From Candidatus Zixiibacteriota bacterium (GTDB lineage Bacteria; Zixibacteria; MSB-5A5; GN15; FEB-12), in NCBI GenBank assembly GCA_034003725.1, contig JAVEYB010000013.1, positions 1-64,000 on the forward strand: 64,000 nt of DNA, given 5' to 3'. The stretch's first letter is position 1, and each line of letters begins with the position of its first letter. Shown here one piece after another: positions 17,779 through 30,177 of this stretch. The notes beneath the pieces were generated by a model. That model searched no databases and was not told the DNA's origin. It worked only from the letters and a program-made list of their open reading frames with translations. The position numbers and the translations under genes were made by a program.

Positions 17779-20178
17779 ATGAAGCTGAAACACAACACTG
17801 AGACGATAGAGATCAAATCGCGCCTGCCGGTGGTCCCGCTGCGCGATGTCGTGGTCTTTCCGCATATGATTTACCCGCTTTTGGTCGGGCGCAAGATGAC
17901 GGTGAACGCCCTGCAGGAGGCGATGGTCCGGGACAAGCAGTTGTTTTTGATGGCGCAGCGGTCGCCCTCAATTGAAGTTCCCGCGACCGAGGATCTGTTC
18001 GATGTCGGCGTCGTGGCCCGCGTGCTGCAGGTCATGAAGATGCCGAACGGGACGCTGAAGGTGCTGGTTGAGGGGCTGGTTCGCGCCGAGGTAGTGCGGC
18101 TGGCCAAGACCGAGAACCATTTGTCCGCACGCATCCGCGTGATACCGCCCGATGTCGAGCAGTACGATCGCGAAACCGAGGCGCTGTCCCGCAAGGTGAC
18201 CGAGCAGTTTGCGGAATACATTCGGCTCAACCGTCGGATACCCGACGAGGTACTGGTGTCGGTGGCGTCGATCGAGGAGTACACGCAGCTGGCGGACACG
18301 ATCGCCGCCCATATCCTGCACAAGATCGAAACGAAGCAGGCGATTTTGTCGGCGTATTCGATCAAAGAGCAGTTCCGCATTCTGACCGACGTCTTGACCG
18401 AAGAGATCGAAATACTGCGCCTGGAGCAGAAGATCGACGGCTCGGTGCGGGACTCGATGTCGCGTTCGCAGCGCGAAATGTATTTGCAGCAGCAGCTCAA
18501 GGCGATCAAGGACGAGCTGGGTCAGGCGGATGACCAGTCGGCCGATGTCGAGGACCTGCTTTCGCAGTTGTCGTCCCGGGCCTACCCGCAGCGTGTGAAG
18601 GAGAAAGCCGAAGAGGAGATCAAGCGGTTGTCGCGGATGCATCCGTATTCGGCGGAGTCCGGCGTGGTGCGCAGCTATGTCGAGTGGCTGCTGGCGCTGC
18701 CGTGGGAAATCACGACCGAGGACCGCACGGACTTCAACGAAGTGCAGACGATTCTCGACGGCGACCATTACGGCCTGGAGAAAGCCAAAAAGCGGATACT
18801 CGAGCATCTCGCGGTGATCCGTCTTGCGGGCAAAGTCAAGGGGCCTATCCTGTGCCTGGTCGGGCCGCCCGGGGTGGGAAAAACGTCGGTGGGCCGGTCG
18901 ATCGCACGGGCGATGGGTCGGAATTTCGTCCGCATGTCGCTGGGCGGGATCCATGACGAGGCCGAAATACGCGGGCACCGGCGCACGTATATCGGCGCCA
19001 TGCCGGGACGGATCATCCAGGCTCTCAAGAAAACCGAGTCATCGAACCCGGTCTTTCTGCTCGACGAGATCGACAAGGTCGGAAAGGACTTTCGCGGCGA
19101 CCCGGCCTCGGCCCTGCTCGAAGTACTCGATCCGGAACAGAACAATACGTTCAGCGACAACTATCTCGAGGTCGAGTACGATTTATCGGAGATCCTGTTT
19201 ATCACGACGGCGAATACAACTGCGAGTATCCCCGCGCCCCTTCGAGACCGGATGGAGATCATCCGCCTGCCCGGATATCTCGAATTCGAGAAGGCGTCCA
19301 TCGCGCGCGACTACCTGTTTCCGAAAGTCAAAAAGGAAATGGGTGTCGAATCCATGGATCTGTCGCTGAAGGACGACGCAATGTACGAAGTGATCCGGTA
19401 CTACACGCGGGAGGCGGGGGTACGGGAACTCGAGCGCAAGCTTACCGAGATGGTGCGCAAGACCGCGGTGGACCTCGCCAGGGGCAGGAGAATCCGCCGC
19501 GTGGTGTTCAACAAGGCGAAGGTCGGCAAGTTGCTCGGACCGCGCCGTTATGTAGACACGAATTTGAAGACGCACCCGACGGTCGGCTATGCGGTCGGAC
19601 TGGCGTGGACCGAAATGGGCGGCGAAGCGCTGCCGGTCGAAGTGCTTCCGATGCGCGGCAAGGCCAAGCTGACGCTGACCGGATCGCTGGGCGACGTGAT
19701 GCGCGAGTCGGCGTCGGCCGCGCTGTCGTACATTCGCAACCATACCAAGCGGTACGGGCTGGCCGACGAGTTTTACGAAGAGATCGAGCTGCACGTGCAC
19801 ATCCCGGAAGGAGCCGTCCCCAAAGACGGACCATCGGCGGGAATCACTCTGGCGGTGGCGATGCTTTCGAGCCTGACGGGGATACCGGTCCGTACGGACA
19901 TCGCGATGACCGGGGAGATCACGCTGACGGGAGACGTGCTGCCGATCGGCGGATTAAACGAGAAGCTGCTTGCGGCCAAGCGGAACGGCATCACCGAGAT
20001 AATCGTGCCCGAGCGGAACCGCAAGGATCTGCCGGACCTTCAGCCGGAACTGCTGGACGGTTTGCAGCTGCATTTCGTGCGGCGGATCGATGACGTGATC
20101 AAGCTGGCGATGACGCAGGCGCCGGGCGATCGGCAGACTCGCCGGGCACAGCAGCCGGCGGCGAATCGTCCGAGTTGA
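17779..20178 (+). CDS. lon: ATP-dependent protease Lon
   Basis: Cytosolic AAA+ serine protease that degrades misfolded and regulatory proteins. 799 aa, standard LonA layout: N-terminal substrate domain ([14 protein letters not shown]), helical region, ATPase with Walker A GPPGVGKT and Walker [11 protein letters not shown], then protease with the Ser-Lys dyad (Ser in [10 protein letters not shown], Lys in [11 protein letters not shown]). ATG at 17779 is chosen over TTG at 17749 because GAGAG lies just upstream and the LonA N-terminus aligns with [13 protein letters not shown]. Probably heads an operon with engB, purA and the FKBP gene, ending at the terminator at 22769. Confidence 0.98.
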   Translation: MKLKHNTETIEIKSRLPVVPLRDVVVFPHMIYPLLVGRKMTVNALQEAMVRDKQLFLMAQRSPSIEVPATEDLFDVGVVARVLQVMKMPNGTLKVLVEGLVRAEVVRLAKTENHLSARIRVIPPDVEQYDRETEALSRKVTEQFAEYIRLNRRIPDEVLVSVASIEEYTQLADTIAAHILHKIETKQAILSAYSIKEQFRILTDVLTEEIEILRLEQKIDGSVRDSMSRSQREMYLQQQLKAIKDELGQADDQSADVEDLLSQLSSRAYPQRVKEKAEEEIKRLSRMHPYSAESGVVRSYVEWLLALPWEITTEDRTDFNEVQTILDGDHYGLEKAKKRILEHLAVIRLAGKVKGPILCLVGPPGVGKTSVGRSIARAMGRNFVRMSLGGIHDEAEIRGHRRTYIGAMPGRIIQALKKTESSNPVFLLDEIDKVGKDFRGDPASALLEVLDPEQNNTFSDNYLEVEYDLSEILFITTANTTASIPAPLRDRMEIIRLPGYLEFEKASIARDYLFPKVKKEMGVESMDLSLKDDAMYEVIRYYTREAGVRELERKLTEMVRKTAVDLARGRRIRRVVFNKAKVGKLLGPRRYVDTNLKTHPTVGYAVGLAWTEMGGEALPVEVLPMRGKAKLTLTGSLGDVMRESASAALSYIRNHTKRYGLADEFYEEIELHVHIPEGAVPKDGPSAGITLAVAMLSSLTGIPVRTDIAMTGEITLTGDVLPIGGLNEKLLAAKRNGITEIIVPERNRKDLPDLQPELLDGLQLHFVRRIDDVIKLAMTQAPGDRQTRRAQQPAANRPS

Positions 20179-20230
20179 GCCGCCTTCGGGTGCGCTGTGC
20201 GGGATACAACCGGGTGCGAGGAGGAGCGCG

Positions 20231-22112
<1,882 letters not shown>

Positions 22113-22179
22113 GGTTGCAGGCGCCGGAACTACAGGCATATTGACTGATCGAAAAGAAATACATAAGGAGCTGATCCAG

Positions 22180-22740
22180 ATGAAGAGAATGGTGACACTT
22201 GCCGCGATGTTTGCATGTGCAGTCGCTCTGCCGGCATTCGGCGGCGACGATTCCACGAAGGTGACGGAAGAAAAAGCCGTGACCGTAAAAGAGAAACCCG
22301 CGGTGACGACCGTGAAAAAAGTCGAAGCCGAACCCGGCGAGGTGGCGGAGCAGAAAATGGAATGGACAACCAACGAGTCGGGTCTGAAGTGGATGGACCT
22401 CAAGGTCGGCGAAGGCAAAGCGGCCGAGTTCGGTGACAATGTCGAATGCCACTATCATTTGTTCCTTGCCGATGAAAACGGCGAGAAGGGCAAGTCGGTG
22501 CAGAACTCGCGCGACGCGAACCCGCAGACCGGCCAGGTGCAGACGTTCAAGTTCAAGCTCGGCGACGGCAATTTGATCAAGGGCTGGAACGAGGGGATGG
22601 TCGGGATGAAACCGGGCGGCCTTCGGCGGCTGCTGATCCCGCCGGATCTCGGCTACGGTTCCCGCGCGATGGGCAACATGATTCCGGCGAACTCGACGTT
22701 GTTTTTTGAAATCGAACTGGTGAGCTATCCGGGCAAATAA
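22180..22740 (+). CDS. Periplasmic FKBP-type peptidyl-prolyl isomerase
   Basis: 186-aa exported prolyl isomerase. The signal peptide is MKRMVTLAAMFACAVALPAFGG. A charged linker with VTEEK/VKEK/TTVKK-like repeats (residues about 23-60) precedes a single FKBP domain with FGDNVECHY, FKLGDGNLIKGWNEGMVGMKPGG and LGYGSRAMG. AAGGAG lies nine bases before ATG 22180; the longer upstream frame overlaps purA and is not coding. It follows purA by 67 bp and ends before a terminator. Confidence 0.93.
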   Translation: MKRMVTLAAMFACAVALPAFGGDDSTKVTEEKAVTVKEKPAVTTVKKVEAEPGEVAEQKMEWTTNESGLKWMDLKVGEGKAAEFGDNVECHYHLFLADENGEKGKSVQNSRDANPQTGQVQTFKFKLGDGNLIKGWNEGMVGMKPGGLRRLLIPPDLGYGSRAMGNMIPANSTLFFEIELVSYPGK

Positions 22741-22768
22741 GCAGGCCGACGATACGGAAAGATGAATG

Positions 22769-22809
22769 CGGGTGGCGCTTTGCCGACGGCACGCGACACC
22801 CGTTTTTTT
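22769..22809 (+). terminator. Rho-independent terminator after the FKBP gene
   Basis: Stem CGGGTGGCGC / GCGACACCCG (nine of ten pairs) with a 14-nt loop, followed by seven T. Likely end of the lon-engB-purA-FKBP transcript. Confidence 0.88.
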
Positions 22810-22965
22810 GTGCGGGTCATTCGATGGAGACGGTCCGCACGGCCGGTATACGGCCAGTCCTTTTCGGGCACCTTCGCGCGATTCGACTGTTGTAGTCCGT
22901 ACATGGAATAATTTGGACTGGGATGGCCCATGATGGCCGTCCCGCGAACACTCAGGAGGACTGCA

Positions 22966-23571
22966 ATGGCACACACCCTTCCCGCATTGCCATACGCCTT
23001 TGACGCGCTCGAGCCGTATATCGACGCCACAACGATGGAAATCCATCACGACAAGCACCACCAGGCCTACATCACCAAACTCGTGGAAGCGATCAGCGGC
23101 AAAGCCGACCTCGAGAAAAAACCGGCGGAGGAGCTGGTGTCCAATCTCAGTGCGGTGCCGGAGAGCATCCGCACGGCCGTGCGCAATCACGGCGGCGGGC
23201 ATGTCAATCACTCCTTCTTCTGGCAGATTCTGAAAAAGGACGTCAAGTTCGCCGGCCCGGCGGCCGATGCGATCACCCGCGAGCTGGGCGGATTCGATCA
23301 GTTCAAGGAGAAATTCACCGCCGCCGCGGTCGGGCAGTTCGGCTCCGGCTGGGCGTGGCTGGTGGTGAACGGCGGCAAGCTGGAGATTATGTCGACTGCG
23401 AACCAGGACTCCCCGCTGAGCGCGGGCAAAAAACCGATTGTGGGTGTCGACGTCTGGGAGCATGCGTACTACCTGAAGTACCAGAACAAGCGTCCCGACT
23501 ATGTGGCCGCGTTTTTCAACGTGATCAACTGGGAGAAGGTCGGCGAGCTGTACACGGCCGCGACGAAGTAG
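22966..23571 (+). CDS. sodA: Superoxide dismutase (Mn/Fe type)
   Basis: Converts superoxide to peroxide and oxygen; cytosolic, no signal peptide. 201 aa. Metal ligands: first His in MEIHHDKHH (His 27), second in [10 protein letters not shown], and Asp/His in VDVWEHAYY. The sequence TANQDSPL has the outer-sphere Gln at the Mn-SOD position, so manganese is favoured though cambialistic use cannot be excluded. AGGAGG lies seven bases before ATG 22966, which decides the start over the in-frame ATG at 22930. Monocistronic with its own terminator. Confidence 0.97.
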   Translation: MAHTLPALPYAFDALEPYIDATTMEIHHDKHHQAYITKLVEAISGKADLEKKPAEELVSNLSAVPESIRTAVRNHGGGHVNHSFFWQILKKDVKFAGPAADAITRELGGFDQFKEKFTAAAVGQFGSGWAWLVVNGGKLEIMSTANQDSPLSAGKKPIVGVDVWEHAYYLKYQNKRPDYVAAFFNVINWEKVGELYTAATK

Positions 23572-23596
23572 CGTAACTTCTCCGAGCGAGAAAACG

Positions 23597-23632
23597 AAGC
23601 CGCCGCGGTCGACTCGACCACGGCGGCTTTTT
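23597..23632 (+). terminator. Rho-independent terminator after sodA
   Basis: Nine-bp stem AAGCCGCCG / CGGCGGCTT, extended inside by GGTCGA / TCGACC, followed by a T-tract. Confidence 0.93.
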
Positions 23633-23794
23633 GTGGCGCCTTTCGGCCGTGATGCTCTGACGGATGCCGCGTGTCGAAGGCAAAGACATCAATCGTTTTG
23701 TCGAATGCCATCCGCCTTCGGTGGATAAGCATCCGACAGCCGGACGAGGCCCGAAAACCCTTGCCGGGAGCGAACTTTGGCTGTCAAAAACCGG

Positions 23795-23822
23795 TTGACT
23801 TTGTACCGGTCCGGGGTATTTT
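23795..23822 (+). promoter_or_regulatory. Candidate promoter of tRNA-Lys(UUU)
   Basis: TTGACT (23795-23800), 16-bp spacer, TATTTT (23817-23822); the start would fall near 23829, 28 bp before the tRNA. Confidence 0.6.
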
Positions 23823-23856
23823 AGACGACTACACGACAAGAGAGTCGAGGCGTTAT

Positions 23857-23928
23857 GGGGGTGTAGCTCAGCGGTAGAGCTCCTGCCTTTTAAGCAGGCT
23901 GTCGAAGGTTCGATTCCTTCCACCCTCA
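23857..23928 (+). tRNA. tRNA-Lys (anticodon UUU)
   Basis: Full cloverleaf: acceptor GGGGGTG pairs with CACCCTC (one G-U), D arm GCTC/GAGC, anticodon stem CCTGC/GCAGG with loop CTTTTAA (anticodon TTT at 23889-23891), T arm GAAGG/CCTTC with loop TTCGATT, discriminator A. CCA is not encoded. Confidence 0.97.
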
Positions 23929-24070
23929 TAAGTTTCTTGCATATAGGCGCTTCGGCCGGGCTTACGGCCGGGGCGCCGAGTTGTTTGGCAGTCGCCGCGC
24001 GGTTATCCGGGGCCGGGCGATCGGCCGGGCACAGGCGACGACAGGGGGGCCGGCGCGGTGGGAATTGCGC

Positions 24071-24098
24071 TTGCGTGTCGGGGGATGATGCATATATT
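24071..24098 (+). promoter_or_regulatory. Candidate promoter of tRNA-Lys(CUU)
   Basis: TTGCGT (24071-24076), 16-bp spacer, TATATT (24093-24098), about 45 bp before the tRNA 5' end. A hairpin at about 23947-23976 (GGCGC...GCGCC with CGGCC/GGCCG) lies between the two tRNAs and may end the first transcript. Confidence 0.45.
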
Positions 24099-24149
24099 GG
24101 TTGTCCGACATCGGACCCCGCCCGCGCGGGGGACGCTATCGTATTGTAT

Positions 24150-24222
<73 letters not shown>

Positions 24223-24304
24223 TGTTTTTATTGTGTCTCTTAGGGTTATAGCGATCGCGGTCGCAAAACCTGCCCTCAAAGGGCCTCTGACAAAGGAGCG
24301 AGAG

Positions 24305-25240
24305 ATGCACACCAGAACAGCTCACCCAATCAATGACAATCCCCAGCGCACTCTTGCGAACGAGGACTTGCTGCAGGCATTCAACTATGATCTGCAGTTG
24401 AGGAATCTCACACCCAAAACCATCTCCTGCTACCTGGAAAGAACGGGGTACTTCGTCAAGTACCTCCACCACCATGGAGCCACGCTCGCACAAGTTGATC
24501 GAAATGTGATTCAAGACTACATCCTGAGTGTGAAGGGAAGTGTTTCAGATGAGACCGTAAACGGTCGACTGCGGGTATTCAAGGTCTTCTGGAACTTTCT
24601 GTTGGCGGAGGGTCTCTGGTCAGAAGTGAGTCCGATGAAGAACGTGCGTATGCTCCGGGTGGCGAAGCGGGCGAAGCCTGTGATCAGCCCGGAGGACCTT
24701 CAGCGGGTTTTCAAAGCTATCGACCGAAGGACCTTCACTGGCTTCAGGGATGTCTGCATGCTGATGATCTTCTGGAGCGGCATGATACGGCTCAAGGAGA
24801 TGAGAGACCTCACTGCCGAGGACGTTGACTTCCAGGGCAGACGACTCCATATCCGGGAGGGGAAGGGAAGAAAAGGGAGGATCATACCTCTGGGTGTGAG
24901 GACGCTCAAGCTCCTCCAGCAGTATCTGGTCAGGTGGCGCAGTCAGTTACCGGGCGAGCCCCTTATCTGCATGAGATCGGGAGAGCCCTTAGCGTCACGA
25001 CATGTCCATAAGACCGTTCAACGTCGTGGCCAGCGGGTTGGAGTGAAGCTCAACCCTCACTTGCTCAGACACTCAGCCGCCACATGGTACGCCAAGCAAC
25101 GGGGATCGAACCTTGAGGTCCTGAGACAGATTCTGGGCCATAGCACTCTATTGGTGACACAGAACTACCTGCACCTGAGCCCGGCTGACCTCGTGGCCGA
25201 CCATGCACTGCTGTCGCCAGACAGGGTAGTAGAGGTATAG
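24305..25240 (+). CDS. Tyrosine recombinase/integrase
   Basis: Site-specific recombinase of 311 aa with an N-terminal core-binding SAM-like domain (about 20-110, with NLTPKTISCYLERTGYF) and a C-terminal catalytic domain. Catalytic residues: Arg in GMIRLKEM (one residue longer than the usual GLRxSE spacing), Lys in GKGRKGRIIPL, HLLRHS (HxxR), LGHS and the nucleophile Tyr in TQNYLHL. AAGGAG six bases before ATG 24305 fixes the start. It lies 82 bp downstream of tRNA-Lys(CUU) and 71 bp upstream of cas3 on the same strand, and is AT-richer than the chromosome. It may be the integrase of the CRISPR-carrying island or a resident relic. Confidence 0.93.
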   Translation: MHTRTAHPINDNPQRTLANEDLLQAFNYDLQLRNLTPKTISCYLERTGYFVKYLHHHGATLAQVDRNVIQDYILSVKGSVSDETVNGRLRVFKVFWNFLLAEGLWSEVSPMKNVRMLRVAKRAKPVISPEDLQRVFKAIDRRTFTGFRDVCMLMIFWSGMIRLKEMRDLTAEDVDFQGRRLHIREGKGRKGRIIPLGVRTLKLLQQYLVRWRSQLPGEPLICMRSGEPLASRHVHKTVQRRGQRVGVKLNPHLLRHSAATWYAKQRGSNLEVLRQILGHSTLLVTQNYLHLSPADLVADHALLSPDRVVEV

Positions 25241-25260
25241 TGGAGAGCATCTATTTAGTG

Positions 25261-25289
25261 TTGCCATTTATCGTGTCCGTCGCTAATTT
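25261..25289 (+). promoter_or_regulatory. Candidate promoter of the cas operon
   Basis: TTGCCA (25261-25266), 17-bp spacer, TAATTT (25284-25289), with the start about 16 bp before the cas3 ATG and just ahead of its Shine-Dalgarno. Confidence 0.5.
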
Positions 25290-25311
25290 TCGCTTTGGGA
25301 GGAGTCCCACT

Positions 25312-28092
25312 ATGTTCCTCGAACCAGCAGTGGATTACTACAATTATTGGGCCAAGGCAAGTCGCAATGATGCCTTCCGGCACCATTTGCTCCCCTATCA
25401 CCTGCTTGACGTAGTTGCAGTTGGTGATTGCCTGTTGGATCGGCGGCACCCTGCAAGCGATGTTCTAACTAGGCTACTTCGTACGTCCGAGGAGGACGTC
25501 AGAGGAATCATTCGCCTGTTGATGTTGGTGCATGACATTGGCAAATTCTGCGTATCTTTTCAAGGTCTTGTCCCTGAATTGGCAAAGCGACTCTTGAAGC
25601 AATCGCAACCGCTTCCATATACCGCAAGGCATGACTTGCTTGGATTGGAAATATGGAATCAGCATCTGGTCGATCAATTGAGCGAGGCGGGAAGGCTTAC
25701 GGGGAGAGACACTCGACGTTTTCATCGGAGATCATCACTTGATATCCTCGCTGCTTCTGCGTTCGGTCATCACGGGCTACCACTCCAATCGCGAAGTGTA
25801 TCCCTAGTGCTCCGCGACCACCTGGAGGAATCGAATCTGAAGGCAGCCGTTACCTTCCTATCAGAAGCACTCTCGCTCCTATCTGTTCAGGAAGTCAATC
25901 CTTCTGTTATCACGGTGGAAGCGGCGGCAACAGCGTCGTGGTGGGTGAACGGATTCATCACGCTCTGTGACTGGATAGCGTCGAGTGAATCACACTTTCC
26001 TATGGAGAGCCTAAGATACCCGCTACAGGAGTACTTGGAAAAGTCTCGTGAGCGGGCCTCACTGGCGGTGGATCGTACGGGCATACTGCCTGCAAGATTA
26101 GGTGCTGAGATATCACTGAGCGATATCTTGGGCACCAATAGCGGTTCGATCAACCAAACGAATCTGCAGCAAACGGTGGCCAATTTTCAGGTTGAGTCCG
26201 GCCCCTATCTCTTCATCATCGAGGAATCCACAGGCTCTGGTAAGACGGAAGCGGCAGCTCTTCTTGCGCATCGCCTGATGACTGCTCTAAACTACATCGG
26301 CTTGTATGTGGCTCTTCCTACTACAGCCACATCTGACTCAATGTATCGAAGGCTGAGACGATACTACAGACTGCTGTACAACGCCGATGAGCACCCGACT
26401 TTAGTACTGAGTCATGGAATGAGAGATCATAATCCGGAATTCAGTGCCTCCATTCTCGCCGAAGATTCGCAATCGTCACGAACTGTTGGCGATTCAGCGT
26501 TGCCAGCTGGAGCCGCGTGTAGTCATTGGCTTGCGGACCATCGCAAGAAAGCACTATTGGCGCATGTTGGTGTAGGCACTGTCGACCAGGCCCTGCTGGC
26601 CGTGCTGCCTTCCAAGCACTTGACTCTACGTCTGTTGGGCCTCGCTGGCAAGGTCCTAATCGTAGACGAAGTACACGCCTGCGATGTCTACATGTCTGCC
26701 ATTCTGGAAAAGCTGATTCAAGCCCATGCCGTTGCAGGAGGAAGCACCATTCTTCTGTCGGCAACACTCCCCAGTAAGCAGCGAGAGAGGCTTGTCACAG
26801 CTTTCAATCAAGGAGTTGGCATCTCCTCGCAGGATGTCGGATTAAGCAAGTCAGAGTACCCACTGATCACGACCTGTAACTGCAAAGGGTCAGTTGAGAC
26901 GAGGCTGGTCACGCCCAGCCGATGTGAGAGGACACTCAGCACTCACCTTCTCACTAGTCACGCGGCATGTATCGACCTCATCTTGGAAACCGTCAAGTCG
27001 GGTCGGTGTATGGTGTGGATACGAAACACCGTTAGCGACGCACAGATGGCATTCGTTGAGCTTCGGCGGCGGTTACCCGCCGAGTCGGTGTTTCTCCTAC
27101 ACGCGCGTTTTACTAATGGCGAAAGACTTGCGGCAGAAAACAGCCTGATCGAGACTTTCGGACCGAACAGTACCGCTGAGCAGCGCAATGGCCGGGTTGT
27201 CATCGCCACCCAAGTAGTCGAGCAGTCACTAGATTTGGATTTTGACGAGATGATCTCCGACTTGGCACCGATCGACCTGTTGATACAACGTCTCGGACGA
27301 ATGCGCCGACACTGTCGCGACCAGTTCGGTAAGCGCGTAGTAGGCCAAGACCTGCGCGGGCCCTTGGTGCTTCACGTTCATGGGCCGTCGCCTGCAGCAG
27401 ACTCAGGCAGTGACTGGTACAAAGCCCATTTTCACAAGGCTTCATCTGTATATCCGAATCATGCACAATTGTGGCTGACAGCAAAGCTTCTGCAGGAGAA
27501 AGGAACACTGACGCTTCCAAACGACACGAGGTGGCTGATCGAGTCTGTCTATGCGGATGATATCCGTCAAGAGGTCCCCCCCGGTCTGCGGCAATCGATT
27601 ACCCGAGATGAGTCTGACCAAGTGGTCAGTAGATCGATCGGGCTTAGAAACACCATTCCCTTGGCCCAAGGTTATACGCGGGACGTCAACACCGTATGGT
27701 GGGACGATCGATCCACTCCAACCAGGTTGATGGAGGAAAGTACGACTATTCTCCTTTGCCGCTTGGTTGGTGAACGATTGGAACCTTGGACTCGGGGAGG
27801 TCCTCAAGCATGGTTGCTCAGCATGCTGAATGTCAGAGCGGCAATCGTCAAGGAGCCTGCTCCACCGGATCAATTGCTCAGAGGTGCCATAGAACAAGTG
27901 AAGAGTTTGATCCCTGGGCAGTGCCGATGGGGTGTATTGCTTCCTATGACGAAGGGTTCCGGAGGGAATTGGGAGTGCAAAGTAATAGACGCCTACGGAG
28001 AGGAGAAGACAGTCCATTACTCTTCTGAACTTGGCTTCATAACATCAAATGACTATGCGATACTGCGTGAGGATTTGCATGAACCTGATTGA
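25312..28092 (+). CDS. cas3: CRISPR-associated helicase/nuclease Cas3 (type I-E)
   Basis: Effector recruited by Cascade; nicks and degrades target DNA while translocating. 926 aa. N-terminal HD nuclease (PYHLLD, LVHDIGKF, FGHHGLP) is followed by an SF2 helicase: Walker A STGSGKTEAA, DEVH box IVDEVHACD, motif III LLSATLPSK, motif V region VIATQVVEQSLDLDFD and motif VI QRLGRMRRH. GGGAGGAG lies eight bases before ATG 25312; the earlier in-frame ATG at 25240 overlaps the integrase stop. First gene of a canonical I-E operon; its stop overlaps cse1. Confidence 0.97.
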   Translation: MFLEPAVDYYNYWAKASRNDAFRHHLLPYHLLDVVAVGDCLLDRRHPASDVLTRLLRTSEEDVRGIIRLLMLVHDIGKFCVSFQGLVPELAKRLLKQSQPLPYTARHDLLGLEIWNQHLVDQLSEAGRLTGRDTRRFHRRSSLDILAASAFGHHGLPLQSRSVSLVLRDHLEESNLKAAVTFLSEALSLLSVQEVNPSVITVEAAATASWWVNGFITLCDWIASSESHFPMESLRYPLQEYLEKSRERASLAVDRTGILPARLGAEISLSDILGTNSGSINQTNLQQTVANFQVESGPYLFIIEESTGSGKTEAAALLAHRLMTALNYIGLYVALPTTATSDSMYRRLRRYYRLLYNADEHPTLVLSHGMRDHNPEFSASILAEDSQSSRTVGDSALPAGAACSHWLADHRKKALLAHVGVGTVDQALLAVLPSKHLTLRLLGLAGKVLIVDEVHACDVYMSAILEKLIQAHAVAGGSTILLSATLPSKQRERLVTAFNQGVGISSQDVGLSKSEYPLITTCNCKGSVETRLVTPSRCERTLSTHLLTSHAACIDLILETVKSGRCMVWIRNTVSDAQMAFVELRRRLPAESVFLLHARFTNGERLAAENSLIETFGPNSTAEQRNGRVVIATQVVEQSLDLDFDEMISDLAPIDLLIQRLGRMRRHCRDQFGKRVVGQDLRGPLVLHVHGPSPAADSGSDWYKAHFHKASSVYPNHAQLWLTAKLLQEKGTLTLPNDTRWLIESVYADDIRQEVPPGLRQSITRDESDQVVSRSIGLRNTIPLAQGYTRDVNTVWWDDRSTPTRLMEESTTILLCRLVGERLEPWTRGGPQAWLLSMLNVRAAIVKEPAPPDQLLRGAIEQVKSLIPGQCRWGVLLPMTKGSGGNWECKVIDAYGEEKTVHYSSELGFITSNDYAILREDLHEPD

Positions 28093-29653
28093 TGACCCCT
28101 GGATTCCAGTGCACCGAAGAGACGGAACGCGAGAACTGATTGCCCCTTGGCAGATCACGGACCGCGTCAATCCACCGACCGCCGTGGCTGCCAACAGACC
28201 AGACTTCAATGCAGCATTGCTTCAGTTTCTGGTCGGACTGCTCCAATCGACACTTCGTGTGGATCGGGCCACGTGGGACGAAACGCTTGAAAATCCACCC
28301 AGTCCCCAGGCACTTCAAGAGAAGTTTGAGGCGGTAAAACCAGCATTCAAACTAGATGGAGACGGTCCAAAGTTCATGCAAGACTTTGAATCCTTAGAGG
28401 GTGATCCTCAGAGCGTCGCAAACCTGCTGATAGAACAGCCTGGTGACAATACACTTAGGAACAATGCCGACCATTTCGTGAAGCGGGCGGGAGCAGTGAG
28501 GTTCTGCAAACCTTGTCTGGCAACCGCCCTGATGACACTCCAAGTCAACGCCCCCGCTGGGGGCAAGGGGCACCGGACTTCAATCAGAGGAGGTGGACCG
28601 CTGACAACCCTCGTCGACATCGATGTTTCGGGACAGACTAATACGACACTCTTTGACCGACTTTGGTTCAACGTGCTTCCCGCAGAGATCGCCACGGACC
28701 TCGACTTGCTGCCGTGCGCTGACCTGTCGCGAGTCTTCCCATGGATGTCTCGCACTGCCACCAGTGAACCCAATCAAGGAAGGCCCATAACTCCCGAAGA
28801 TGTCAGCGGTCTGCAGTGCTTCTGGGCGACACCTCGGAGGATACAACTGCTCTGGGAAGAAGTTGACGACGGTACGTGCAGCCTCTGTCAAGGGAAAGGA
28901 GAAGTTTTGAGCACCTACCTAACCCGTGCATATGGAAACAACTATGAGGGTGCTTGGCTTCACCCACTCTCTCCATACCGAGCAAGCAAGGATGGTCAGC
29001 CGACCTGTGTGCATCCTGGTCCGGAGGGCTTCTCCTACCGCCACTGGTGTTCGTGGGTCTTTGGCGATCAATATGTCTCTGCTGCTCGAGTTGTATCAGA
29101 GGCAATGTCCTTCGTCCCCCGCAGCATCCAACTGCGCCTGAACTGCTTTGGTTATGACATGGACAATATGAAGGCACGTGGTTGGCACGAGCTGCGATTT
29201 CCGATCTACCACGTGGACGAACGTGATATTCCGGAGGTGAGTGCGGTAATACACCAGTTTATTCAAGCGGCAACTCACGCCGCACGTAACCTCCACAAAG
29301 CATGTAAGACAGCGGGAGCCGCTCTTGCACAGACCATCACAGCCGATGCGAGCCAGAGGCTGTACCAGAAGACGGAGGCAGTTTTCTTCTCCACAGTTCA
29401 GGAATTGATTGCTTCACGTAAGGTCGAACGGGGTACCAGTGCAGATACGGCACGCAGGCAACTGGCCGAAGTCTGGATCAGGACACTGCGCGCGACAGCG
29501 TTCAACATCTTCGACGAAGCACTCAGCCGTATCGATATCGGTTTTGCAAACTTGGAGAAGCTCATTCCCGCCAAGAAGCAGCTTGTTAAGGAGCTACATC
29601 CAGATCGCTTTCACAAGATCATGACAGTCAATGCAGAGGAGGAACTTGTTTGA
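28079..29653 (+). CDS. casA: Cascade large subunit Cse1/CasA (Cas8e)
   Basis: Large subunit of the type I-E Cascade; recognises the PAM and recruits Cas3. 524 aa. Starts with NLIDDPWIPV, the family N-terminal block, followed by FNAALLQFLVGLLQ. A CSLC pair near residue 275 resembles a zinc-knuckle strand found in some Cse1. The C-terminal third is helical, as in the four-helix bundle. ATG at 28079 with GTGAGGA upstream overlaps the cas3 end by 14 bp; a longer frame from 28049 lacks homology. Confidence 0.95.
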   Translation: MNLIDDPWIPVHRRDGTRELIAPWQITDRVNPPTAVAANRPDFNAALLQFLVGLLQSTLRVDRATWDETLENPPSPQALQEKFEAVKPAFKLDGDGPKFMQDFESLEGDPQSVANLLIEQPGDNTLRNNADHFVKRAGAVRFCKPCLATALMTLQVNAPAGGKGHRTSIRGGGPLTTLVDIDVSGQTNTTLFDRLWFNVLPAEIATDLDLLPCADLSRVFPWMSRTATSEPNQGRPITPEDVSGLQCFWATPRRIQLLWEEVDDGTCSLCQGKGEVLSTYLTRAYGNNYEGAWLHPLSPYRASKDGQPTCVHPGPEGFSYRHWCSWVFGDQYVSAARVVSEAMSFVPRSIQLRLNCFGYDMDNMKARGWHELRFPIYHVDERDIPEVSAVIHQFIQAATHAARNLHKACKTAGAALAQTITADASQRLYQKTEAVFFSTVQELIASRKVERGTSADTARRQLAEVWIRTLRATAFNIFDEALSRIDIGFANLEKLIPAKKQLVKELHPDRFHKIMTVNAEEELV

Positions 29654-30150
29654 ACCTCAATTTCAATCCGGATTCGAATGATTCCAAAACAATCCTGTCC
29701 TGGCATGCGGCACTCATTCATGACCGTGGCGGGCGTGCAGAGCTGAAGAGGGCCAGAACAGTGACAGAGATCATTCAATCGCCCGCATTCCACAGACTTG
29801 CCTTCATGCTTCGACCTAGAAGCCAGTTCGACAGTGCTTCATTAGAGCGTGTTGGAGTTCTGGCCGGGCTGCTTGCGCAGGTGGACAGTCACGACGGCAG
29901 AAAGCGAATGGCAGTTCAGATGGCCACCGGCAAGGGGGGAGGACCCGCGGTAAGTGATCTTCGATTCCGAAGGCTGCTTCAACGCGAGTGGCACGAGCTT
30001 CCAGACACCATGCGTCGGATAATCCACATGCTCGGGCGAAAGGTCAATCTGCTGGACTTGTCTCGAGCCGTGTGGTACTGGGGTGATGCGGTGAAGCGTG
30101 ACTGGGCCTTTACCTATTTCGCTGCTACATCGGAGACCGAAAAGTCATAG
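29650..30150 (+). CDS. casB: Cascade small subunit Cse2/CasB (Cas11e)
   Basis: Small helical Cascade subunit, two copies per complex, stabilising the displaced strand. 166 aa with FHRLAFMLR, RKRMAVQMA, VSDLRFRRLLQ and LLDLSRAVWYWGDAVKRDWA, the last being the family C-terminal signature. The start is TTG at 29650, sharing TTGA with the cse1 stop, with AGAGGAGG nine bases upstream. Translational coupling to cse1 is therefore likely. Confidence 0.95.
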   Translation: MNLNFNPDSNDSKTILSWHAALIHDRGGRAELKRARTVTEIIQSPAFHRLAFMLRPRSQFDSASLERVGVLAGLLAQVDSHDGRKRMAVQMATGKGGGPAVSDLRFRRLLQREWHELPDTMRRIIHMLGRKVNLLDLSRAVWYWGDAVKRDWAFTYFAATSETEKS

Positions 30151-30177
30151 TTACATAATCACATGAGGATTAGTACA

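Noticed and set aside
17641-17779. CIRCE or HAIR-type heat-shock operator before lon
   Set aside because: The only inverted repeat (ATCCCC/GGGGAT) matches neither TTAGCACTC-N9-GAGTGCTAA nor HAIR; reported only as a hairpin.
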